Source: Chryseobacterium gleum
GTDB lineage: Bacteria > Bacteroidota > Bacteroidia > UBA10329
Reading direction: 5' to 3'
Length of the DNA stretch: 44,941 bases
NCBI GenBank assembly: GCA_945903645.1
Contig: CAMDOM010000023.1
Coordinates: 1-44,941, forward strand
In this document: positions 33,555 through 42,362 of the stretch, one piece after another
Position numbering within the stretch: the first letter of the stretch is position 1
How the letters are laid out: every line of letters starts with the position of its first letter
Translations under genes and position numbers: made by a program
Notes under the pieces: model-generated
Told to the model about the DNA's origin: nothing
Databases searched by the model: none
Seen by the model: the letters and a program-made list of their open reading frames with translations, nothing else

Positions 33555-35636
33555 ATGAATCATTTCCAATCTACCATTTGCCAAGGCATTCCTGCCCAAT
33601 TACCTGCTCTACAGCCGCTTGATGCTTCGGTGTCGCACGCCCCAAAACGCAAGGATATTCTTTCTTCTGACGAAAAAAAACTGGCGCTGCGCAATGCCTT
33701 GCGCTATTTTCCAAAGGAGTGGCACGCGGATTTAGCCGTAGATTTTCTGCACGAATTGAAGGAATATGGCCGCATTTATATGCACCGCTTTCGCCCCAGT
33801 TATGCCATGCACGCGCGGCCTATTGATGCCTATCCAGCCCAATGCCAGCAGGCTGCGGCCATCATGCTTATGATTCAGAACAACTTGGATCCCGCTGTGG
33901 CGCAGCATCCGCACGAGCTGATAACCTATGGCGGCAATGGGGCGGTGTTTCAAAATTGGGCGCAATACCTGCTCACCATGCGCTATTTGAGTGAGATGAC
34001 CGAGCAGCAAACCTTGGCCATGTATAGCGGCCACCCGATGGGGCTCTTCCCCTCCCACCCCGATGCACCTCGCGTAGTGGTGACCAACGGCATGATGATT
34101 CCCAACTATTCCAAACCTGACGATTGGGAACGCTTCAACGCCCTTGGCGTGACGCAATACGGCCAAATGACTGCTGGTTCGTACATGTACATTGGCCCAC
34201 AAGGCATAGTGCATGGCACGGCCATTACGGTGCTCAATGCGGTGCGGAAGATAAAAGCGACCTCCCCCGACCCCTCCTTCCCAGGAGGGGAGCTGCCGCA
34301 GCAGGGAACACCCCCCCTGGGAAGGGGGGGTGCCCGAAGGGCGGGGGGATCTGAGTATCTGCCGCTATTTGTGACCAGCGGCCTAGGCGGTATGAGCGGG
34401 GCACAACCCAAGGCGGGCAACATTGCAGGGGTGATTACCATATGTGCCGAAATAAATCCTGCGGCTGCCTACAAGCGCCATGCACAAGGTTGGGTGGATG
34501 AGGTAATCGAAGATGTGGATACTGCTATTGACGCGGCCCAACAGTGGCAATCCAAAAATGTGGCGCACAGCATCGCTTTCTTAGGGAATATCGTTGATTT
34601 GTGGGAACGCCTAGCCCAGCGCAACATTGCCGTAGACCTTGGCAGTGATCAAACAAGCCTGCACAACCCATGGGCGGGAGGATACTATCCTGTTGGATTA
34701 TCCTTGGAGGAAAGCAATGGCATGATGGCCGCGCAACCCGGATTGTTCCAGCAAAAAGTTCACGAATCGCTACGCAGACAGGTTTTGGCCATCAATACAT
34801 TGGCAGAAAATGGCATGTATTTCTTCGATTATGGAAACGCGTTTCTTCTTAAAGCAGGGCGTGCTGGTGCGGATATCGTGAAAGAAGACGGCACATTTAT
34901 TTACCCCAGCTACGTGCAGGATATCATGGGCCCCATGTGTTTCGATTATGGGTTTGGGCCGTTTCGGTGGGTGTGCGCCTCCGGCAAGCCCGAAGACTTG
35001 GCCGCTACCGATGCCATTGCCGCAGATGTGATAGCGGAAATGCTACAATCCGCGCCAGCAGACATTTGCCCACAACTGCAAGACAATCTGCATTGGGTAC
35101 GCAATGCCCATGAAAACCGTCTTGTGGTGGGTACGCAAGCCCGCATTTTGTATGCCGATGCCGAAGGAAGAATGAAAATAGCAGCTGCATTTAACCGCGC
35201 CATTCGCGATGGGAAAATTGGCGCGATAGTTCTAGGTCGGGACCACCACGATGTGTCGGGTACAGATTCGCCCTATCGCGAAACCAGTAATATCTATGAT
35301 GGCTCACAGTTTACAGCCGACATGGCGGTTCAGAATTTCGTGGGCGATGCCTTTCGTGGCGCCACATGGGTAAGCCTTCACAATGGCGGTGGTGTGGGCT
35401 GGGGCGAGGTAATCAATGGTGGCTTTGGAATGCTGTTGGACGGTTCGGAAGATGCCGATAGACGCTTAAAAATGATGCTGCACTGGGATGTGAACAACGG
35501 CATTACACGCAGAAGTTGGGCACGAAACGATGGCGCAGTATCTGCCATAACCCGCGCCATGCAGCAAGAACCACTGCTTAAAGTGACGCTGCCGAATAGG
35601 GTAGACGATTCCGTTTTTGGCGCGTTGCAATTTTGA
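33555..35636 (+). CDS. hutU: Urocanate hydratase (urocanase) with in-frame insertion
   Basis: A 693-residue urocanase, which converts urocanate to imidazolone propionate in histidine breakdown using tightly bound NAD+. Recognisable segments: YGGNGAVFQNW, YSGHPMGLFP, GQMTAGSYMYIGPQGIVHGT, VTSGLGGMSGAQPKA, DQTSLHNPWAGGYYPVG, and a C-terminal GRDHHDVSGTDSPYRETSN. Bacteroidota urocanases are of this longer type (about 660-680 residues). Between RKIKA and LFVTSG it carries about 31 foreign residues rich in Gly, Pro and Arg, encoded by a GC-rich palindrome (34260-34349) that keeps the frame. No other hut gene is in the window. Confidence 0.93.
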   Translation: MNHFQSTICQGIPAQLPALQPLDASVSHAPKRKDILSSDEKKLALRNALRYFPKEWHADLAVDFLHELKEYGRIYMHRFRPSYAMHARPIDAYPAQCQQAAAIMLMIQNNLDPAVAQHPHELITYGGNGAVFQNWAQYLLTMRYLSEMTEQQTLAMYSGHPMGLFPSHPDAPRVVVTNGMMIPNYSKPDDWERFNALGVTQYGQMTAGSYMYIGPQGIVHGTAITVLNAVRKIKATSPDPSFPGGELPQQGTPPLGRGGARRAGGSEYLPLFVTSGLGGMSGAQPKAGNIAGVITICAEINPAAAYKRHAQGWVDEVIEDVDTAIDAAQQWQSKNVAHSIAFLGNIVDLWERLAQRNIAVDLGSDQTSLHNPWAGGYYPVGLSLEESNGMMAAQPGLFQQKVHESLRRQVLAINTLAENGMYFFDYGNAFLLKAGRAGADIVKEDGTFIYPSYVQDIMGPMCFDYGFGPFRWVCASGKPEDLAATDAIAADVIAEMLQSAPADICPQLQDNLHWVRNAHENRLVVGTQARILYADAEGRMKIAAAFNRAIRDGKIGAIVLGRDHHDVSGTDSPYRETSNIYDGSQFTADMAVQNFVGDAFRGATWVSLHNGGGVGWGEVINGGFGMLLDGSEDADRRLKMMLHWDVNNGITRRSWARNDGAVSAITRAMQQEPLLKVTLPNRVDDSVFGALQF
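34260..34349 (+). repeat. GC-rich palindromic element inside hutU
   Basis: A 90-base inverted repeat. The outer arms are TCCCCCGA (34263) against GCGGGGGGA (34341-34349), the inner arms CCTTCCCAGGAGGGG (34276-34290) against CCCCCCCTGGGAAGG (34311-34325). A small GCCCGAAGGGC hairpin sits in the right arm. Its base composition is far from that of the host gene. It is of the kind of G/C-run palindromic repeats that occur in many copies in some Bacteroidota genomes. Confidence 0.8.
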
Positions 35637-35641
35637 ACATT

Positions 35642-36697
35642 ATGGACGAACTCAACCACATTTCGAAGAAAAAACCATTTTTCCCCATCATCGCTCCGCT
35701 GCGCAAATACCTGCGACAAGAAGGGCGAGAAAAGAAATTGGGGTTGAAATATGCCGACCTATTGGAGCATCGCATGGCTGTGCCACTCTTGGATAAAACT
35801 GGCAAAGACACCCTGTGGGAAACGGTGTTCTACTCGCCCGAAAAAACCAAGGAGCTAAACAAATCGCTTTCGTTTATCTATGTTTTGCTGCGCAACGAAG
35901 GTGATTTTAGTTCGTCAAAACACTTGGATGTAGACCGTATAGATTACTGCGCCTTCGGCAATTCCAATCCGTTTCGGGTGCGAATCGTCAATCGGTTCAA
36001 CGACAACTACGACTATTTCTACATCAAAACTGCCGATGCCTCGCGTATCTACGGCCTTGAACTGGAACACTTATTATCGCCCAATCGCATCAGTTATTTC
36101 GTGGACGATACCACCCTTATTGAAGAGCATATCGCAGGTATTCCGGGCGATGTACTCATAGACCGCATGTTAGAAACCACCCAAGTAAATCGCGTGCGGT
36201 TGGCCAAGGAGTTTGTGAAGTTCAACGAGCGTTGCCATGTACGGCTATTGGGAGATATGCGCAGCTACAACTACGTGGTAGCCATAACTCCCGATTTTGA
36301 CGATGTGCAATACCGCATTCGCGCCATCGACTTTGATCAGCAAAGCTACGAAGGTAGAAGAAGGCTATATTTACCTCAGTTTTTCAAGGAAAATTTGCCA
36401 TTGGTAAAAATGGGCATGGAGCTCATCAATGCGGAAACCGTGGAGCAGTATGAAAACGAAGAACGTTCGCTCATTGCGCGAAGATTGGTGCGCAGCAGGT
36501 ATCGAATTAAAGATTTGCTCGATTGCATGGAGCAGGATAGCATCTCATCTCCCGAAAAAATTGCAAGTCTGGCCGCAGACCTCGCTGCATATCATAAGCA
36601 TCCCGACTTTCTGCTTTGCACTAACATGGGCGCGGTGCTCAAACTGCACTTAAAGCTTACGCTTCGCAAGCAAATACGCAAGGTGACCAATTTCTAA
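35642..36697 (+). CDS. Predicted protein-kinase-fold protein of unknown function
   Basis: A 351-residue cytoplasmic protein that I do not recognise as a named family. Its sequence nevertheless carries kinase-fold marks in the right order: Lys129 in YFYIK (the ATP-binding lysine), Glu140/Glu142 in GLELEHLL (helix C), a hinge-like IEEHIAGIPGD, then LLGDMRSYNYVV with Asp205 and Asn210 exactly five residues apart as in HRDxxxxN, and IDFDQ with Asp230 as the DFG/DFD aspartate. It starts at ATG 35642, five bases after the hutU stop; the TTG at 35633 is an unlikely alternative. Co-transcription with hutU is probable. Kinase function is my inference. Confidence 0.78.
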   Translation: MDELNHISKKKPFFPIIAPLRKYLRQEGREKKLGLKYADLLEHRMAVPLLDKTGKDTLWETVFYSPEKTKELNKSLSFIYVLLRNEGDFSSSKHLDVDRIDYCAFGNSNPFRVRIVNRFNDNYDYFYIKTADASRIYGLELEHLLSPNRISYFVDDTTLIEEHIAGIPGDVLIDRMLETTQVNRVRLAKEFVKFNERCHVRLLGDMRSYNYVVAITPDFDDVQYRIRAIDFDQQSYEGRRRLYLPQFFKENLPLVKMGMELINAETVEQYENEERSLIARRLVRSRYRIKDLLDCMEQDSISSPEKIASLAADLAAYHKHPDFLLCTNMGAVLKLHLKLTLRKQIRKVTNF

Positions 36698-36857
36698 TTT
36701 AGGCGCTATAAATTCGGTTTATCGTCAGCGATGCTCAATTGGTCGAATACCTGAACCCTACCGATTCATTTGCGTACACCACGCGCAACGATTGCATTCC
36801 CCCGTGCCAAAACAACACCAACCCAATAGACCATTGCCCTTGAAAGCAAGCGCAGAA

Positions 36858-39482
36858 ATGCGTTCCCTATTGGAGCACTCAGAGCGCAGTGTATTGGTTA
36901 TGAACCTTGACTATCGCATTCTTTGGTTCAATTCGAAAGCGGCTATTTCTATGCAGCGCTATTACGGCAAAGAGCTAAACGCGGGTTCATCCTACTGGGA
37001 ATTTTCTGATAGAGAGAATGACTTGCGGTTTGTCCGAAATTTTGAATCAGCACTCAAAGGCCGAACCGTGAACACAGAGCGAAGGCTAAAATCGGATGGA
37101 GAACATGAGTTGTGGATTGATGGCACATTTTCACCGCTTTTTTACGCTGACGAAATTATTACAGGAGTCATTTATTCCTACCAGAATATCTCAAAACGGA
37201 AGCTCGAAGAGAAAGAAGCAAGTCATCGCGAAAGCATAATTCAAGCTATAAACACCAACGAATCTCAAGCATTTGTGCTCATCGATGACAAAAACAAAGT
37301 GCTTAGTTGCAATCCCATTGCTTCAAAAATGATTGGGACAGGAGACTTTGCACTTGACGCTGCGGACAATTCGATTCTCGATTGCATAGCACCCCAATGG
37401 AAAGACCGCTTTGTTGGAGGATTAAAACTAGCACGTTCTGGAGGAACTATTTCAATCGAGTTTGAACATACCAAACCAAAACACCGCACGGTAGAAATCA
37501 GATTCTGCCCTGTCAATGCGCAAAACGAAGCAAGTCTAGTTTCCATTTGGGCATTCGATATAACCGACAAAAAGAAGGGAGAACAAGAAGTGCGCATTTC
37601 GGAAGAAAATCTGCGCTCGGTATTCAACAGCAGTTCTCAAACATTCTATCTGCTCGACCACGAACTAAATATATTGGCCTTTAACGAGCCTGCAAAGGCT
37701 CTGGTGAAAGAGCAATATGGGCGAAATTTGAGCATTGGCGTCAATGTGGCGGAGATAACACCTGAGGAAAGAATGACTCAGTTTTTGGCAGAAACGCAAC
37801 GTGCATTTGCTGGTAAACGCGTTCAGGTAGAAAAGCATTTTTCCAACAATGGAAAGGAATATTGGTTCGAGCGCCATATCAATCCCATTCGAAATCAGTT
37901 TGGGGTGGTGGATCGGGTTGCGATGTGGTCTATAAATATCACCGATCGAAAAAAGGCCGAAGAAGCGTTGCGCGAGAGCGAGTCTAAATTCAGAAAGCTG
38001 GCATCGCTAATGCCGGTTGGTGTTTATCAAACGAATATTGAAAGCAATACTACTTATGTGAACAATAGTTTGAAAGCTATTTTGGGCACATCTACTAGCG
38101 AACTTTTGTCTGGAGCATGGAAAAAACTAATTCATTCCGATGATAGTGATGCGGTATTTAAATGCTGGAAAAAATCAGAAAATGACAAACTACCTTATGA
38201 AATACAGTACAGAATTACCTCGGCAAGTGGCACTATAACGCATGTGTTGGAACAGGCTCTGCCGCTCTACAATAATTTGAAAGAATACCATGGGTTTCTA
38301 GGCACTGTGATTGACCTAACTGCCCAACGCGCTACGCAGAAACTGCAACAAGACAAGGACATAGCCGAACGGTCACTGCGGTTTCGTTCGGAGTTCTTGG
38401 CAAGCATGAGCCACGAAATCCGCACTCCGCTTACAGGCATAATTGGTATGACGGAATTATTGATGAGTTCTAATTTAAGCAAAAGTCAGCGCAAACGTGT
38501 GGAGAACATCTTTACCGCATCGGCAGATTTGCGTTCAATTGTGAACGATGTGCTTAACCTATCGGAATTGGAATCGGGCAAAATTGCCATCCATGAAGAG
38601 TCGTTTAGCGTGAATCAACTGCTGCATCAGGTAAAAGATAGATTTTGGCCAGAAGCCAATAATAAAGGCATTGGTTTACACCTACAACATTTGGACTCCG
38701 ACACTATCGTATGCTCAGACAGACGAAGAATAACTCAGATTTTATCAAACCTAACGCGCAATGCTATAAAATTTACGTTGAAAGGAGAGGTTACGGTTGC
38801 GGCTTCAGTTGCCAATGCTAAAGTTCGCTTTGAAGTCCACGATACGGGAATAGGCATACCACAAAGTGAGTTGCCTAAATTATTCAAGGCCTTTTCGCAG
38901 TTGGAACACACCACTGCACAAAACCTTGAAGGAACGGGGTTGGGATTGTCCATTTGCCAAAAGCTTGCAACAATGATGGGAGGCACAATTGACGTAACCA
39001 GCGAGTACGGTTTAGGAAGTGTATTTTGGTTTGAAATACCACTTAGTCACAAGGAACTAGCTATAGATGAACCAAAAAACCGCAAGGCAACAGCTTCGAC
39101 AGGAGTTATGAATAAAGAGATTTTGCTTGTGGAGGATAATCTGATTAACCAACAAGCTTTTCGGGCTATGCTGCACAAAATAGGCTGCAACGTTACCCTA
39201 GCATCCAATGGTGAAGAAGCAATTGCAGCATTTAACCGAGCGAGCTACGACCTCATTTTTATGGATATTCAAATGCCCGTGATGGACGGCATTGCTGCTA
39301 CAGATCAGATTCGGGCCAAAGGCGGTGTTGTGCCTCCAATAATTGGTTTAAGTGGCAACGCTCTAAAACGAGATGCAGAAGGCCATCTCAATATTGCGAT
39401 GGACGATTTTTTGGTAAAACCCGTGGTGTCTAAGGAACTGGAACGGATGATTCAGAAGTGGACATCCACTTCATCCCAATAA
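36858..39482 (+). CDS. Hybrid sensor histidine kinase with PAS domains
   Basis: An 874-residue soluble hybrid kinase. It has four PAS/PAC units in its first about 490 residues (starts near MRSLLEHSERSVLVM, ESQAFVLIDDK, NLRSVFNSSSQTFYLLD and ESKFRKLASLMPVG). A HisKA domain follows with His519 in SMSHEIRTPLTG, then the ATPase domain (NLTRNAIKF, DTGIGIPQSELPKLF, GTGLGLSI) and a receiver with Asp803 in LIFMDIQMPVMDG and Lys in FLVKP. No membrane segment is visible, so the signal is probably internal. I chose ATG 36858; a TTG start at 36792 would add 22 residues. No output regulator is adjacent. Confidence 0.9.
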   Translation: MRSLLEHSERSVLVMNLDYRILWFNSKAAISMQRYYGKELNAGSSYWEFSDRENDLRFVRNFESALKGRTVNTERRLKSDGEHELWIDGTFSPLFYADEIITGVIYSYQNISKRKLEEKEASHRESIIQAINTNESQAFVLIDDKNKVLSCNPIASKMIGTGDFALDAADNSILDCIAPQWKDRFVGGLKLARSGGTISIEFEHTKPKHRTVEIRFCPVNAQNEASLVSIWAFDITDKKKGEQEVRISEENLRSVFNSSSQTFYLLDHELNILAFNEPAKALVKEQYGRNLSIGVNVAEITPEERMTQFLAETQRAFAGKRVQVEKHFSNNGKEYWFERHINPIRNQFGVVDRVAMWSINITDRKKAEEALRESESKFRKLASLMPVGVYQTNIESNTTYVNNSLKAILGTSTSELLSGAWKKLIHSDDSDAVFKCWKKSENDKLPYEIQYRITSASGTITHVLEQALPLYNNLKEYHGFLGTVIDLTAQRATQKLQQDKDIAERSLRFRSEFLASMSHEIRTPLTGIIGMTELLMSSNLSKSQRKRVENIFTASADLRSIVNDVLNLSELESGKIAIHEESFSVNQLLHQVKDRFWPEANNKGIGLHLQHLDSDTIVCSDRRRITQILSNLTRNAIKFTLKGEVTVAASVANAKVRFEVHDTGIGIPQSELPKLFKAFSQLEHTTAQNLEGTGLGLSICQKLATMMGGTIDVTSEYGLGSVFWFEIPLSHKELAIDEPKNRKATASTGVMNKEILLVEDNLINQQAFRAMLHKIGCNVTLASNGEEAIAAFNRASYDLIFMDIQMPVMDGIAATDQIRAKGGVVPPIIGLSGNALKRDAEGHLNIAMDDFLVKPVVSKELERMIQKWTSTSSQ

Positions 39483-39516
39483 AAAAGGCCAAAATCGCGA
39501 ACGATTCTGGCCTTTT
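39483..39516 (+). terminator. Bidirectional terminator between the kinase and the PPIase
   Basis: A 15-base stem with one mismatch (AAAAGGCCAAAATCG with CGATTCTGGCCTTTT) and loop CGAA. A-run and T-run on both sides let it end the kinase gene (+) and the convergent isomerase gene (-, ending 39534). Confidence 0.85.
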
Positions 39517-39533
39517 CTGATGGGAGCGGTATC

Positions 39534-41624
39534 TCAATAAAACTTAGCGCGATTATCTTTCACGTCTGCCTTCTTTTTCAAGGCTTCAAAAACTTCATAG
39601 TCTACACGAGCAGAAAAATTGATGTTGAGACCGGCAGCAGCCTCCGCATAGCTAGGCAAAGCTGGAGCAGCTGGGCGGCTATCCACAACGATTACGAATA
39701 CACCTTGCTGACCCTTGATTGGTTCAGATAGTTTACCAATAGGCGCTACTGAAGCTGTTCCGATAACCTCTGGCTCGCGACCCAATCCTGCAATTGCAGA
39801 AGAAGCAAACGTTACATTCTCTTTCACCTCTACTGGAAGATCTTGATTATCGGCCAACGCTTGGATGTCTGTTGCCTTTGCAGCAGCCAACTCCTTTATA
39901 AACTGTTCCGCTTTTTTCTCCTTACGAACTTCGGCTTCCAATTCTTCTTTGATATCACTAATTGGCGTGTGGTCGTCTTCGCGCACAGCGGTTAAAACTG
40001 CAATAACAAAAGTGTTGCCTATTTCCATAACCTTACTAACATTACCTTTTTCAGCTCCAAATGCCCAACGAATCACTTCGCGAGGAGATTCGAGACCAGC
40101 AATAGTGCGGTCATTTTCTTTCAAATTGGGAGCTAAACGTTTGTTCAAGCCTTTTTCCAAAACCAACTTGTCGAATGTTTCAACAGATTTCACAGTACGG
40201 GCAAAATCATCCGCTTGTCCATAGGTCATTTGGAAAGTTTTGCTGCTCGATTCCACATTGCGTTGAACTATTGCAACAGAACGTTTTTCCGACTTTCCTT
40301 TCTGATCTATCACCTCAATAATATGATAACCGAATTGCGATTGCACAAGGGTGATATCACCTTTCTTGCCATCAAAACAGGCATCGTTAAAACTTGGAAC
40401 CATTTGACCTTCCTTAAACCAACCCAAATCGCCACCCATGGCACCCGACCCTGGATCTTCTGACTTAAGACGAGCAAGAGCTGCAAAATCGCCTTTCTTG
40501 TTTTTAACAACATCAAACAAACTATCTGCAACTGCCTTAGCACCTGCTTCACCACCATACTTATTAGGAGTGATTAAAATGTGACGCGCGCTAACTGAAT
40601 CAGGTGAAGATTTTACACCCAACAATTTCGCAACTTTCACAGAAAGACCTTCTTGATAAGGACCGTAAACTGTGCCTTTGGCAGCACCAAACATAATTGA
40701 GTCGATAGACAAAGGAAGTGAGCCCTTGGCTGTCCAAGCTGCGTTGAAACGAACATCTGATTCACGATTCACGAAAAGGGTATCATTCTCAGCAGATACA
40801 AACTCAACTTTAACGCGGTCGGCCCATTGTTGCACTTTATCGAAGTCTTCTTTAGATGGCTCAACAGTGAAAGCTACAAACTCCACATCGCGTGATGGCT
40901 CTGCCTCATATTTCTTAAGGTGGTCGTTGTAGTATTTCTTAACCTCCGAATCAGAAACTTCAATTGTAGAATCAGAAACAGTATCATAACGCTTCATTAC
41001 CATGCGCACCGTTGCGGGCTCATTCTTCGCTTTATGGTCATTTTCCGCTTCGAAAGTGGTAGTGTATAATCCTTTTTTAATAAGATTGAAGTACTTTTCT
41101 GACCTACGAATTTTGGCAATATCTTGCTCGAATTGCACCCAACGCGCTTTCAACTCAGGGTCTTCTTCCATACGCTTTAGTAGGGCAAAAACCTGAGCGT
41201 TGTCAAATTGACCTGTCTTTGGGTCAGTAAACGCTTGCACAACTTGCGGATGTGGGTTAGCACCTTGAACCATGTCATAGATTTCGTCCGGAGTTACAGT
41301 AACTCCCAACTCATCCATTTCTTGATTCATTACAATATCTCGAAGCAATTGCATCCAAGTTTGCTCGCGCAATTGATCTGTTACGGAAGTTGTGACGGTG
41401 GTTTGACCGCTTTGCGCCTTGTAATTATCAATGGCAAGTTGAACTTTTTCTTCAAATTCACGGCCTTCGATGGATACCCCAGCCACTTCTCCAACTTCAG
41501 TTTGGGATCCGCTAACTAGAAAATTACTCGAAGAAAAGAGGTCGCCAAGGATAAAGGCTAGCATTGCACCGCCTATTATTACAAGCAAAAGGGTTGATTT
41601 CTCACGGATTTTTCCGATAACCAT
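39534..41624 (-). CDS. PpiD/SurA-type peptidyl-prolyl isomerase
   Basis: A 696-residue periplasmic folding factor anchored by one N-terminal membrane helix (STLLLVIIGGAMLAFILGDLF, residues 9-29), as in PpiD. Residues about 35-230 form a SurA-N-like chaperone domain. A parvulin domain lies at about 342-445: ARHILI, DFAALARLKSEDPGSGAMGGDLGWF, GKKGDITLVQSQFGYHIIEV. A second, degenerate parvulin-like region may follow. The protein probably helps fold outer membrane and T9SS clients. It is a single gene closed by the terminator at 39483-39516. Confidence 0.9.
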   Translation of the reverse strand: MVIGKIREKSTLLLVIIGGAMLAFILGDLFSSSNFLVSGSQTEVGEVAGVSIEGREFEEKVQLAIDNYKAQSGQTTVTTSVTDQLREQTWMQLLRDIVMNQEMDELGVTVTPDEIYDMVQGANPHPQVVQAFTDPKTGQFDNAQVFALLKRMEEDPELKARWVQFEQDIAKIRRSEKYFNLIKKGLYTTTFEAENDHKAKNEPATVRMVMKRYDTVSDSTIEVSDSEVKKYYNDHLKKYEAEPSRDVEFVAFTVEPSKEDFDKVQQWADRVKVEFVSAENDTLFVNRESDVRFNAAWTAKGSLPLSIDSIMFGAAKGTVYGPYQEGLSVKVAKLLGVKSSPDSVSARHILITPNKYGGEAGAKAVADSLFDVVKNKKGDFAALARLKSEDPGSGAMGGDLGWFKEGQMVPSFNDACFDGKKGDITLVQSQFGYHIIEVIDQKGKSEKRSVAIVQRNVESSSKTFQMTYGQADDFARTVKSVETFDKLVLEKGLNKRLAPNLKENDRTIAGLESPREVIRWAFGAEKGNVSKVMEIGNTFVIAVLTAVREDDHTPISDIKEELEAEVRKEKKAEQFIKELAAAKATDIQALADNQDLPVEVKENVTFASSAIAGLGREPEVIGTASVAPIGKLSEPIKGQQGVFVIVVDSRPAAPALPSYAEAAAGLNINFSARVDYEVFEALKKKADVKDNRAKFY

Positions 41625-41768
41625 GGGATATGGGTCTTAAATTTTTAGGGCTGCGAATATACGTGTAGATATGCTAATGTGGAGCCTTGCTCTAATTGGA
41701 GCGAAACATAACTAATGATGGGTTCTTTCGTGTCCATTTCAATTGCTTCGATTTAAAAATTCCTTTCG

Positions 41769-41797
41769 TTGAAATCGACTTGAAAACCTGACCTTTG
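41769..41797 (+). promoter_or_regulatory. Candidate promoter of the GatB/YqeY gene
   Basis: TTG (41769-41771), 18 bases, GACCTTTG (41790-41797; one mismatch to TAnnTTTG). The leader would be about 30 bases. Confidence 0.35.
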
Positions 41798-41830
41798 GGC
41801 TTCCGAAAATATCCTTTAGAACAAAAAAAC

Positions 41831-42280
41831 ATGACATTGACAGAACGAATTAACAACGATATAAAGGATGCAATGAGAGCCAAAGATCAGGCTCGGCTTA
41901 CAGCTCTTCGTGCCATTAAGGCGCAATTGCTTTTAGCAGCTACAGCCCAGGCGGGTGGTGGCGATACTTCGGAGGAAGAAGGCATCAAGATTCTTCAAAA
42001 ACTTGTTAAACAGCGTAAAGACAGTGCGGCTATTTACACGGAGCAAGGTCGCGAGGAGCTGGCTGCTCCCGAATTGGCAGAGGCTGCCATCATTGAAGAA
42101 TACATGCCAAAACAATTGTCGGAAGACGAATTGAAACCTATTATCGTGGCCATTATTGCCAAGGTTGGGGCATCTGGAGCTGCAGATATGGGCAAAGTGA
42201 TGGGAGTGGCTTCTAAAGAATTGGCCGGAAAAGCAGACGGAAAAGCCATTTCTTCAATGGTTAAAACCCTCCTTGGCTAA
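41831..42280 (+). CDS. GatB/YqeY domain protein
   Basis: A 149-residue protein of the YqeY family, which shares the tail domain of the GatB amidotransferase subunit. It starts MTLTERINNDIKDAMRAKDQARLTALRAIKAQL and has EEYMPKQLSEDEL and the C-terminal GKVMGVASKELAGKADGKAISSMVKTLL. Family members bind tRNA-like partners loosely; no defined reaction. I chose ATG 41831 rather than an upstream in-frame start at 41795, because it begins at the conserved MTL.ERI. A terminator follows at 42305. Confidence 0.92.
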   Translation: MTLTERINNDIKDAMRAKDQARLTALRAIKAQLLLAATAQAGGGDTSEEEGIKILQKLVKQRKDSAAIYTEQGREELAAPELAEAAIIEEYMPKQLSEDELKPIIVAIIAKVGASGAADMGKVMGVASKELAGKADGKAISSMVKTLLG

Positions 42281-42304
42281 AGGGAAAATACCTTCAGTTG
42301 ACGG

Positions 42305-42337
42305 AACGATAGAGGTGTTAAACTTCCATCGTTTTTT
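42305..42337 (+). terminator. Intrinsic terminator of the YqeY gene
   Basis: An 11-base stem with one mismatch (AACGATAGAGG with CTTCCATCGTT), loop TGTTAAA, followed by TTTTCTATCT. It ends 25 bases before the convergent polyprenyl synthetase gene. Confidence 0.7.
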
Positions 42338-42362
42338 CTATCTGATTTTCTCGCAGTAAAGC

